Assembly: GCA_945888565.1 (NCBI GenBank)
Contig: CAMDAL010000105.1
Location: 1 to 11,505 of the forward strand
Direction: 5' to 3'
From: Devosia equisanguinis
GTDB lineage: Bacteria > Pseudomonadota > Alphaproteobacteria > Rhizobiales > Devosiaceae
Length of the DNA: 11,505 nucleotides
In this document: positions 1 to 6,376 of the stretch, one piece after another
Layout: every line of letters begins with the position of its first letter
Position numbering within the stretch: the stretch's first letter is position 1
The notes under the pieces: model-generated
What the model saw: only the letters and a program-made list of their open reading frames with translations
Told to the model about the DNA's origin: nothing
The model's database searches: none
Program-made: the position numbers and the translations under genes

Positions 1-117
1 TTCGTTGGGCCGGATATGGTTGGCGTGGTGGATCATCCAGTTGGAGAGCCAAAGCGTCTTCTTCGTCAACGCCTCGATCAGCCTGATCCGGTCCCGCGCC
101 TCTACCGATCCGTCCAT
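1..117 (-). CDS. Transketolase / pyruvate dehydrogenase E1-like protein, N-terminus only
   Basis: This is the first 39 codons of a minus-strand gene that runs off the left edge. It starts at the ATG complementary to 115-117, and a strong AGGGGAG ribosome binding site lies just upstream (complement of about 121-127). The visible protein contains KTLWLSNWMIHHANHIRPNE at residues 20-39. It resembles the N-terminal region of the transketolase-like E1 proteins of rhizobia and pseudomonads (thiamine-diphosphate enzymes that decarboxylate 2-oxo acids such as pyruvate or 2-oxobutyrate). In that family a glycine-rich thiamine-diphosphate region follows soon after, but it is outside the window. The gene is divergent from an Lrp/AsnC regulator, 114 bp apart. 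In Pseudomonas putida an E1-like gene (mdeB) and an Lrp-type regulator (mdeR) are arranged in a comparable way, so 2-oxobutyrate is one possible substrate. The family call rests on a short segment recognised from memory. Confidence 0.68.
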   Translation of the reverse strand, partial: MDGSVEARDRIRLIEALTKKTLWLSNWMIHHANHIRPNE

Positions 118-231
118 GCGGCTCCCCTGCGATATTCGGATCAGTCTGCGCTCGCGCGCCCGGCAGTTTCCATCTATCTTGAGCGCTGGCGCGGTCACTT
201 GCGCAGGATTTCACCCAAGGATCGTCATCGC
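118..231. promoter_or_regulatory. Divergent promoter region between the E1-like gene and the Lrp regulator
   Basis: These 114 bp separate two divergent starts and must carry both promoters. The minus-strand gene has AGGGGAG before its ATG. The plus-strand regulator has AAGGAT at 217-222 before its GTG. Lrp-family regulators commonly bind the divergent intergenic region and regulate both genes, so operator sites are expected here. No convincing -35/-10 pair or clear palindrome was found by eye. Confidence 0.45.
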
Positions 232-708
232 GTGGCAGAAACCGCCAATACAAAGCTGAGCCCGATTGACCGCAAAATCCTCCGCGCCCTGCAGGAGGAT
301 GGCCGCATGACGGTGCAGGCCATCGCCGACCGCGTCGGCCTCTCCGCCTCCCCCTGCCTCCGCCGCATCCGCCAGCTCGAAACCAGCGGCATCATCACCG
401 CCTACGCCGCGACTGTGGACCAGAAGGCCGTCGGCCTTCCCGTCTCGGTCTTCATCTCGATCAAGCTCGAACGCCAGCGCGCCGCAGAACTCGACCGCTT
501 CGCCGAAGCCGTCAGCCGCTGGCCCGAAGTGATGGAGTGCTACCTGATGACGGGCCAGTTCGACTACCTGCTGCGCGTCGTCTGCGCCGACCTCGGCGCC
601 TACGAGGAGTTTTTGCGCTCCAAGCTCACCCAGCTCGAAGGCGTCGGCTCCATCGAATCCAGCTTCTCGCTGGCGCAGGTGAAGTACTCGCGCGTGCTGC
701 CGGTTTAG
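232..708 (+). CDS. Lrp/AsnC family transcriptional regulator
   Basis: This is a 158-residue amino-acid-responsive DNA-binding regulator of the usual Lrp/AsnC size. Residues 9-58 (from LSPIDRKILRALQEDGR) form the winged helix-turn-helix, with IADRVGLSASPCLRRI as the recognition part. Residues about 68-153 form the RAM effector/oligomerisation domain, including the typical turn MTGQFDYLLRV at 106-116. The frame stays open upstream to about position 16, but that would add a long unconserved extension. GTG at 232 gives family length and follows AAGGAT with about 10 nt spacing. Family members respond to amino acids or their breakdown products and usually act on a neighbouring gene. The divergent E1-like gene is therefore the likely target, giving an MdeR-like role (inference). 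An 8-bp hairpin overlaps the stop codon. Confidence 0.9.
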   Translation: MAETANTKLSPIDRKILRALQEDGRMTVQAIADRVGLSASPCLRRIRQLETSGIITAYAATVDQKAVGLPVSVFISIKLERQRAAELDRFAEAVSRWPEVMECYLMTGQFDYLLRVVCADLGAYEEFLRSKLTQLEGVGSIESSFSLAQVKYSRVLPV

Positions 709-719
709 GGGACCGGCAG
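697..719 (+). terminator. Hairpin overlapping the lrp stop codon, candidate terminator
   Basis: CTGCCGGT at 697-704 pairs perfectly with ACCGGCAG at 712-719 around a 7-nt loop that contains the TAG stop codon. The 8-bp GC-rich stem lies where the regulator ends, before the convergent hydrolase gene. No T-run follows, so classical intrinsic termination is uncertain. Confidence 0.4.
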
Positions 720-766
720 TCGCGCTGCGCCTCATCGAGTTACCCACCCAGCCGGGTAGGCTCTGG

Positions 767-1627
767 TTATGCGATCTTGCGCGCGCTGCGCTTCTCGGCC
801 ACCGCGAGGGTCGCGACCTCATCGACAAACCGACCGAGCAGGGCATTGAAATGCACCGGCTGGTCCCAGAACACGGCATGGCCGGCGTCGGCGAGAACAT
901 GGCAGCGGCCGGTCCAGAGATTGCCGTAGTCGAGGCTCGCGACATAGCTCAATCGCGTGAACGGATCGCTGGCGCCATTCACGATGGCGATCGGCACCGT
1001 CGCCTTTTCGACCACACGGCGCTGGTCGCAGCCCTGGCCATTCATCATTGACCGGACCACGGTCGAACGCACGCGCCCGTCAGCCCTTCGGATACTGGCA
1101 AGCTGTGATGCCGTGCCGCGGCCATCAAAGCAGAGCTGATGGAACCGCTGCGCATCGTGCTCCGAGAAGACTTCCTTGGACGCCAGCAGCAAATCCCAGT
1201 TGGTCTGGAACGCCCGCAGCATGCCCAGCGGTCCCGGAGAGAGTGGCGGCGCGCCCACGACCATCAACCCTGTTACCGCCGGATTGCTGCTCAGCAGCTC
1301 GATGCCGATATGGCCGCCAAGTGACCAACCCAACACCGCGACCTGCTTGAGGCCGAGCGACTCCAGCACATCGGACACCGTCTCCGCGAACCCCCGGATC
1401 GCATAGGCGGCCGCGGGACTGTCGGCGTCGCTGGACTTCCCATGCCCCGGCAGGTCGATGGCAATCAACCGGTTCTTCACGCCAAGAAAGCTTGAAAACT
1501 GATGTTCGAACACATCCTTGCTGCTTCCCGAACCATGCAGGAGCAGCACCGGGTAGCCGGTCCCTCCCGTATCCAGGACACTCACATCAGCATGTCGCGT
1601 TCGGCAGGTCGTGGTGGATATCGGCAT
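767..1627 (-). CDS. Alpha/beta hydrolase fold protein
   Basis: This 286-residue cytoplasmic serine hydrolase has a complete catalytic triad. The nucleophile elbow GWSLGG places Ser102. Asp221 lies in NGASDPF and His250 in DAGHAVFW. The oxyanion-hole region LLLHGSGSS is at residues 28-36, and DLPGHGKS at 58-65 is also typical of the family. A helical lid is expected at about 128-205. No signal peptide is visible. The family covers esterases, epoxide hydrolases, haloalkane dehalogenases and C-C bond hydrolases, and nothing here fixes the substrate. The ATG at 1625-1627 gives a normal N-terminus but has no strong Shine-Dalgarno sequence. The gene converges on the Lrp regulator and is divergent from the methyltransferase-like gene, so it is probably its own transcription unit. 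Confidence 0.88.
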   Translation of the reverse strand: MPISTTTCRTRHADVSVLDTGGTGYPVLLLHGSGSSKDVFEHQFSSFLGVKNRLIAIDLPGHGKSSDADSPAAAYAIRGFAETVSDVLESLGLKQVAVLGWSLGGHIGIELLSSNPAVTGLMVVGAPPLSPGPLGMLRAFQTNWDLLLASKEVFSEHDAQRFHQLCFDGRGTASQLASIRRADGRVRSTVVRSMMNGQGCDQRRVVEKATVPIAIVNGASDPFTRLSYVASLDYGNLWTGRCHVLADAGHAVFWDQPVHFNALLGRFVDEVATLAVAEKRSARKIA

Positions 1628-1721
1628 TTTGCGCGAGCGCCTGAGGCAATTGATTGTCCCGTTTGCTAGCAGAAACTTCCAAAGACCCCCTTTTCATCCA
1701 TGGTGAAACAATCACTAACTA
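1628..1721. promoter_or_regulatory. Divergent intergenic region between hydrolase and methyltransferase-like gene
   Basis: This short stretch is visibly richer in A+T than its surroundings and lies between two divergent starts, so it should hold both promoters. No sigma-70 hexamer pair could be assigned with confidence. The plus-strand gene lacks a Shine-Dalgarno sequence at its first ATG, so part of its leader may extend to about 1772. Confidence 0.35.
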
Positions 1722-2336
1722 ATGCGGGCAATCAGGGCCGCATCGCGGTCGCTGTTCGGTGGAGTGTGCGCATTGATTTCTCAGCTTTGGCTCGACATCC
1801 TGATCTCCGCCGTCGGCTTGCTGACCGTAACCTTCTACACCTGGGCGCTCCGGGCCCACTTCTCGTCCAAGACCGTGCCTCGCGGCACCGTGGTGATCTC
1901 GCTGACAGTTTCGGCGATCACACTCTGGTATCTCGCCTTGACCTGGTTGCTGGAGCCGCCGTTGCTTGCAACGCTCGCCGGCTTTGTTTTGCAGCTCGCC
2001 GGGTTGGGGTTGTTCTGGAGCGCCATCCGCGCCTCGAGGGCCGCTCGCCTGAGGCTGGCCTTCGATCTCGAGAACCCCGACACATTGGTGCGCGAGGGGC
2101 CATACCGCTTCGTCAGGCACCCATTCTACACGTCCTACATCATCTTCTGGTCGGCCTGGGCATTGGCGATCTGGTCCGTGTGGGCCCTGCCCCCCCTCAT
2201 CGCCATCATCACCATCTACGTGATCGCAGCGCGGGATGAGGAGCGGAGGTTCTCGAGAACCGCCATGGCCCAAGCCTACGATGACTACCGCACCACCACG
2301 GGCTTCTTCTGGCCGAGGTTGGGCGCAGGCAAATAG
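1722..2336 (+). CDS. Isoprenylcysteine carboxyl methyltransferase (ICMT)-like membrane protein
   Basis: This polytopic inner-membrane protein of up to 204 residues resembles the ICMT/PEMT/NnrU-like methyltransferase group. Hydrophobic segments lie near residues 22-44, 56-76, 80-102, 136-155 and 155-172. The hallmark SAM-binding part is REGPYRFVRHPFY at 124-136, followed by the cytosolic RDEERRF at 171-177 and a C-terminal YDDYRTTTGFFWPR. Known members methylate carboxyl groups or phospholipid amines using S-adenosylmethionine. Bacterial paralogues are mostly uncharacterised and no substrate can be named. The ATG at 1722 has no ribosome binding site. A TTG at 1773 (residue 18), preceded by GGTGGAG, could be the true start and would begin just before the first membrane helix. 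The gene ends 27 nt before the convergent cyclase gene. Confidence 0.8.
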   Translation: MRAIRAASRSLFGGVCALISQLWLDILISAVGLLTVTFYTWALRAHFSSKTVPRGTVVISLTVSAITLWYLALTWLLEPPLLATLAGFVLQLAGLGLFWSAIRASRAARLRLAFDLENPDTLVREGPYRFVRHPFYTSYIIFWSAWALAIWSVWALPPLIAIITIYVIAARDEERRFSRTAMAQAYDDYRTTTGFFWPRLGAGK

Positions 2337-2363
2337 CCGGCAGACGCCGACGCAGGCCCTTGC

Positions 2364-4586
2364 CTACTTCGACTTTGCCGTGAACACCCCATCCCAGCCC
2401 GGTATCGGCGGATCGGCCCGCATCTCCGCAATCCGCTCCTCGTAGATATCGTAGAGCTTCGCCACATCCTCCGACCCATGCGCCCGCGCCCGCCCGAGCG
2501 CCGCCTCTGCCCGGTCCGGCTCCGCCGCCCGATAGGCCGCGATCAGTTCCGCATGGTCCGTCGCCAGCGCCTGGAATGCCGGTGTCGCCGCCACCGCCTC
2601 GTCCCCGACAAGCGTGTGGATCGGCACCGCATCGGCGCGCCCCACCACCCGCACCAGGTCGACCTCGAGAAACGCCAGCCCGCCCGCCGCCTGCCGCGTC
2701 GGCTCGGTCACCAGCACCGAAACGCCATACGCCTTGGTCAGCCCCTCGACCCGCGACGCCAGGTTCACCCCGTCGCCGATCGCCGAGTACGAAAACCGCT
2801 GCGCCGACCCCAAATTGCCCACGCAGCACGGCGCGGTATTGAGCCCGATGCCGACCTTCAGCGGCTTCTCCCGGCCTTCGTTCAGCGCCTCGAGCGAATG
2901 CACCATCTTCAGCGCCGCAAGGCACGCCTTGCGCTCGTGGTCGGCGATATCGAGCGGCGCGTTCCAGAAGCACATGATGGCGTCGCCCATGTACTTGTCG
3001 ATCGTCCCCTCGGAATCGAGCAGGATATCGGTCATCGGCGTCAGGAAGCCGTTGAGCAGCGCCGTGAGTTCGGTCGGATTCATCTTCTCCGACATCGAGG
3101 TAAAGCCGCGGATGTCCGAGAACAGCACCGTCAGTTCGCGCTCCTCGCCCCCCAGCACCAGCGCCTGCGGGTTGGCAGAAAGCCGCTCCACCAGCGTCGG
3201 CGACAGGTAGCGCCCGAACGCGCCGCGCACGAACGCCCGCTCCCGGTCGCTCATCAGCAGCAGGATCGGCGTGGTGACGAGAAAGCTCAGCCCCACCGCA
3301 AGCCCCGGCAGCAGCGGATCGAGCAGCAGCCGCTGCCCCGCGAAGGCCCACCACGAGGCCGCCACCGCGACCCCGATCAGCACCAGCGCCACGCCCGATG
3401 TCACCAGCGCCCCGGTGCGCCCGGCGACGAACAGCAACAGCACCCCGAGCAGCCCCGCCAACGCCAGTTCCGCCCCGGGCGCCCAGTCCGGCCGGGTGAT
3501 AAACGTCTGGCCGACGATTTGGTCAATTATCTCCGCATGCACCCGCACGCCCGCCACCGAATACCCCATCGGCACCGACACGATATCGCGTAGGCCCACC
3601 GCGCTCGTCCCCACCAGCACGATGCGCCCGCCCACTGCCGCCGACAGCGCCGCCATGTCGCCCGACAGCACGTCGATCGCCGGCACCGTCGGCATCGAAG
3701 GCAGGCCGGAATAGTAGATCCAGAAATCGCCCATCGGCCCGGTCGGCACGTCGAGCGCCCCGTCCCGCAGCGCCACCATGGCCGGCCGGCCGGTATCGGC
3801 CTCGCCGCTCGCGCCAGTCGAGCGCACCACGAAGCTGCCCGCCCCCTGCGCCACCCGCAACGCCTCGAGCCCGAGCGACGGATAGAGGTGGCCCTGCGCG
3901 GAAAACACCAGCGGCACCGTGCGCACCACGCCATCCGCCGCAGTCGGAAACGAAAACGACCCGATCCCCAGCGCCGGCCCGGTGATCTCTGGGATATTCC
4001 CCACCCCGCCCGAAAAACTCGGGAGGTACGTTTTCGGGTCTGCTCCGCCGAACGCAAACCCGCCCTTGGGCGGCGGCAGCGGCGCATCCGTCTCGTTGCT
4101 GATCGCGACGCCCAGCGTCACCGAATTGCGGGCGATGGCCTCGGCGAACACCGTGTCGTTGCTGATCGCTCCGGATGCCGGCAGCGTCACTTCCGCTCCG
4201 GCCAGCCGCAGCAGGTCGGCCTGCGCCGCCATCGACGTGCGGTCGGCCTCGGGGAACACGATATCGAACGCCACCGTCGCCGCGCCCGCCTGCCCCAGCC
4301 GGTCGACCAGTTGCGCCAGCGTCGTCCGCGGCCACGGCCACTGCCCGAGCGCCGCGATCGACGCCTCGTCGATATCCACCACCGCCACCGGCGCCCCGGC
4401 CTCGGCCCGCGGCATCAACCGTTGGTAGCTGTCGAACACGAGATTGCTGAGCCGATCAATCGACGGCCGCTGCACCGCCCCGAAGGTCAGCACCACCAGC
4501 AGCGTCGCCAGCCCCGCCACCCAAACCGAAACCGCCCGCCGCCGATCGGCGCGCGAGCGCGTGGCTCTGATCGGGCCTTTCAGCAT
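2364..4586 (-). CDS. CHASE2-domain class III adenylate cyclase
   Basis: This 740-residue membrane sensor cyclase makes cAMP from ATP. A transmembrane segment at about 18-38 is followed by an extracytoplasmic CHASE2 sensor domain (about 44-355; note VVDIDEASIAALGQWPWPR at 69-87 and AFDIVFPEADR at 106-116). Three membrane helices (about 372-443) lead to a cytoplasmic class III cyclase domain (about 480-650). Metal-binding Asp491 (LFSDIRGF) and Asp535 (YMGDAIM) are 44 residues apart, as is usual. Lys531 is the predicted adenine contact, with Ser601 at the partner position. Asn608 and Arg612 (NLASR) are the transition-state pair, so the enzyme looks active. The last 80 residues are helical. It is the third gene of an operon, starting 9 nt after the FecR-protein stop. 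No Shine-Dalgarno sequence precedes its ATG, which suggests translational coupling. What CHASE2 domains sense is not well established. Confidence 0.93.
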   Translation of the reverse strand: MLKGPIRATRSRADRRRAVSVWVAGLATLLVVLTFGAVQRPSIDRLSNLVFDSYQRLMPRAEAGAPVAVVDIDEASIAALGQWPWPRTTLAQLVDRLGQAGAATVAFDIVFPEADRTSMAAQADLLRLAGAEVTLPASGAISNDTVFAEAIARNSVTLGVAISNETDAPLPPPKGGFAFGGADPKTYLPSFSGGVGNIPEITGPALGIGSFSFPTAADGVVRTVPLVFSAQGHLYPSLGLEALRVAQGAGSFVVRSTGASGEADTGRPAMVALRDGALDVPTGPMGDFWIYYSGLPSMPTVPAIDVLSGDMAALSAAVGGRIVLVGTSAVGLRDIVSVPMGYSVAGVRVHAEIIDQIVGQTFITRPDWAPGAELALAGLLGVLLLFVAGRTGALVTSGVALVLIGVAVAASWWAFAGQRLLLDPLLPGLAVGLSFLVTTPILLLMSDRERAFVRGAFGRYLSPTLVERLSANPQALVLGGEERELTVLFSDIRGFTSMSEKMNPTELTALLNGFLTPMTDILLDSEGTIDKYMGDAIMCFWNAPLDIADHERKACLAALKMVHSLEALNEGREKPLKVGIGLNTAPCCVGNLGSAQRFSYSAIGDGVNLASRVEGLTKAYGVSVLVTEPTRQAAGGLAFLEVDLVRVVGRADAVPIHTLVGDEAVAATPAFQALATDHAELIAAYRAAEPDRAEAALGRARAHGSEDVAKLYDIYEERIAEMRADPPIPGWDGVFTAKSK

Positions 4587-4595
4587 CGAACTAGA

Positions 4596-6374
4596 TCATT
4601 CGGGTATTGTAGGCGGAGGCGTCAGAGTGTCGCCCATGAACACACCGCTCGCCGTGTAATCGGTACCGTCACCGAACCCGAAGTTGCCGATTACGCCGGC
4701 CGCAGGTGATGTGCCGTTGTTGACGAATGCGCCCTGGGCGATACCCAAGTAGTCGGGACCCTCGTCTTCATCGTCGTACCCAATGACGCCGCCGAAGCCG
4801 GTCTGGCCCGGGAACGAAACGACCTGGCCTCCCACATCCAGACCGCCGGTATGCTCCACGTCGAAATCAGTGATCTCGATGTTGCCCGAACGTGCCGCAA
4901 AGTCCCAGCCCATATAGAGGTCGCCGGTTGCGGTGTAGACGTCGCCGCTGTTGTTGACCGTGCCGACGGCGTCACCGCGATATGTCGCGGTGGCATAGTC
5001 ACCGGCCTTCACATCCAGCTGCTCCGCCGTGGTCAGCGCGCCGTTCACCCAGGTCGAGTCGAACTGCAGATCGCCCTCATTTCCGCCGATAGTGGCCTCG
5101 TCCTTCGAAAAACCCCAGAAACCCCAGCGGATGAACTCGCTGCAACTGACACAGTCGAGCTCCTGAGCGAGCATCGTCGGCACGTCCAGCCCCTCAACGT
5201 CGGTACCCGGCACAAGATCTGCGACCGCGGTGTCGTCATGGTTCAGCAGGTAGCCATCGACGTCGATGAATTCCTGCTCGCCGGCCTCCTCGCCTTCAGG
5301 CACGAAAGTTAGAGTACCTCCGTCGCGACCGCCCTCGTAGACAAGGCAACCACCGAGGGACACGCAAGGCGCGCCGTAGATGGCCAGGGTTGCCTTGATG
5401 GCTACGGGCAGGTTGTCCGCGTTGAACCCGAACTGAGTGAAGACCGGATTGGGGCTCCCCCAAACCTCCCCGTCAAAATCAAAATCGAAGGCATTCTGCA
5501 GCGCTTCGGCATACGTCCCCTCCGAGTATACCGAGAGCACACCACCGGTGAGACCGCAGGGGTCCTGGTTGTTGAGAATAAACCGACGCAGCTCGTCATA
5601 CTGCGCCGCAGCCGCCAGCAGCGCGGCCAGCTCTTCCTTGCTCAGCGGCTGGTTGCCCTTGTCCGGCCCCTGGCCCGAGTTGTTATTCGCCACCTCGGAG
5701 TTCTTCACATCCCCGTCGCTCGGCCCCTTCGGCGCGCCGCCGGTCGCACCGGCCTTGCCGGCCAGCGCCGCCTGGATCTGGCTGCCCCAGCCGGGCGGCG
5801 TCTTCAGCACGTCGAACGCGCCGTTTTCGCCGAGCGCCAGCGAGTAGCCGGCGGCATAGAGCCGGCCGAGCAGCTGCTGCCCCTGTTCGAGCGTCACCTC
5901 GTTGCCGAACAGCATGTCGATATGCGGCGGTGTCCCCTCGGGCGGATCGAGCACGATATCCACCATCGCGCCACGGATACCCATCGTGCCGACCGGCGTG
6001 TTGATAGTCACCCCGCCCTCGGTCTTCGAGGTCTGTCCGCCGATGAAGCGCAGCACGCCCTTGGTGAAGCTCGCCGTCACCTGCGCCGTACCCGCATTGG
6101 GGTCGTAGACGAAGCTGTCGATCACGAGGTTCGAGTTCGGCCCCACCATGAACGTCGTGCCATCGGCCAGCAGCACCTGCACCAGGCCTGTGCCGCCAGT
6201 CTCGATGCGCTGGTTGAACACCACGCTGTCACCCAGCGAAATGGTCCTGACGTTCGATCCGACCGTGCCGGTGGCATCCGGGTTCACCGCGGCGGTAACG
6301 CCGACACTGGTTTCGGCCAGCGCGGGAGCGCCGAGCAGCAGGGCAAGCACCGCGATCGTGGAAAAGAGCCTCAT
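4596..6374 (-). CDS. Exported FecR-domain protein with TbpB-like C-terminal barrel
   Basis: This 592-residue exported protein has a Sec signal peptide at 1-20 (ends APALA, then ET). With no lipobox cysteine it is predicted to be soluble. A FecR domain spans about 40-150, with GTTFMVGPNSNLVID at 72-86 and the usual TPVGTMGIRGAM at 126-137. A low-complexity Gly/Asn/Lys linker (204-243) and an Ala-rich helix (about 246-268) follow. The middle region carries five cysteines (273, 337, 343, 408, 411; the last two as CVSC) before RWGFWGF. The last 125 residues (about 457-582) alternate short Gly-rich beta strands (YTATGDLYMGWDF, YTASGVFMG) and resemble the eight-stranded barrel of TbpB-type surface proteins. 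The tail is proline-rich. The ATG lies 2 nt after the upstream stop, with AGAGG (complement of 6383-6387) as ribosome binding site. FecR domain certain; barrel assignment inferred; function unknown. Confidence 0.85.
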   Translation of the reverse strand: MRLFSTIAVLALLLGAPALAETSVGVTAAVNPDATGTVGSNVRTISLGDSVVFNQRIETGGTGLVQVLLADGTTFMVGPNSNLVIDSFVYDPNAGTAQVTASFTKGVLRFIGGQTSKTEGGVTINTPVGTMGIRGAMVDIVLDPPEGTPPHIDMLFGNEVTLEQGQQLLGRLYAAGYSLALGENGAFDVLKTPPGWGSQIQAALAGKAGATGGAPKGPSDGDVKNSEVANNNSGQGPDKGNQPLSKEELAALLAAAAQYDELRRFILNNQDPCGLTGGVLSVYSEGTYAEALQNAFDFDFDGEVWGSPNPVFTQFGFNADNLPVAIKATLAIYGAPCVSLGGCLVYEGGRDGGTLTFVPEGEEAGEQEFIDVDGYLLNHDDTAVADLVPGTDVEGLDVPTMLAQELDCVSCSEFIRWGFWGFSKDEATIGGNEGDLQFDSTWVNGALTTAEQLDVKAGDYATATYRGDAVGTVNNSGDVYTATGDLYMGWDFAARSGNIEITDFDVEHTGGLDVGGQVVSFPGQTGFGGVIGYDDEDEGPDYLGIAQGAFVNNGTSPAAGVIGNFGFGDGTDYTASGVFMGDTLTPPPTIPE

Positions 6375-6376
6375 GG

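Noticed and set aside
16..231. Upstream in-frame extension of the Lrp regulator (72 extra codons)
   Set aside because: It would overlap the divergent E1-like gene and exceed the family length. The GTG at 232 has a ribosome binding site and fits the family N-terminus.
2328..2366. AGGCAA...TTGCCT inverted repeat between the convergent ICMT-like and cyclase genes as terminator
   Set aside because: The stem is only 6 bp with a loop of about 25 nt and no T-run, so it is too weak to call.
2209..3354. Open frame of 381 codons on the minus strand in a different frame from the cyclase
   Set aside because: It is Gly/Ala/Arg-rich without motifs, and is a frame-shifted reading of the cyclase gene.
2478..3593. 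Long open frame of 371 codons on the plus strand, opposite the cyclase gene
   Set aside because: The product is almost entirely Arg, His, Pro and Gln in low-complexity runs, the usual antisense shadow of a high-GC gene. The opposite strand has clear CHASE2 and cyclase motifs.
4596..6374. Classical FecR anti-sigma factor reading of the FecR-domain protein
   Set aside because: There is no cytoplasmic sigma-binding N-terminus, no inner-membrane helix, no adjacent ECF sigma factor or TonB receptor, and the protein begins with a cleavable signal peptide.
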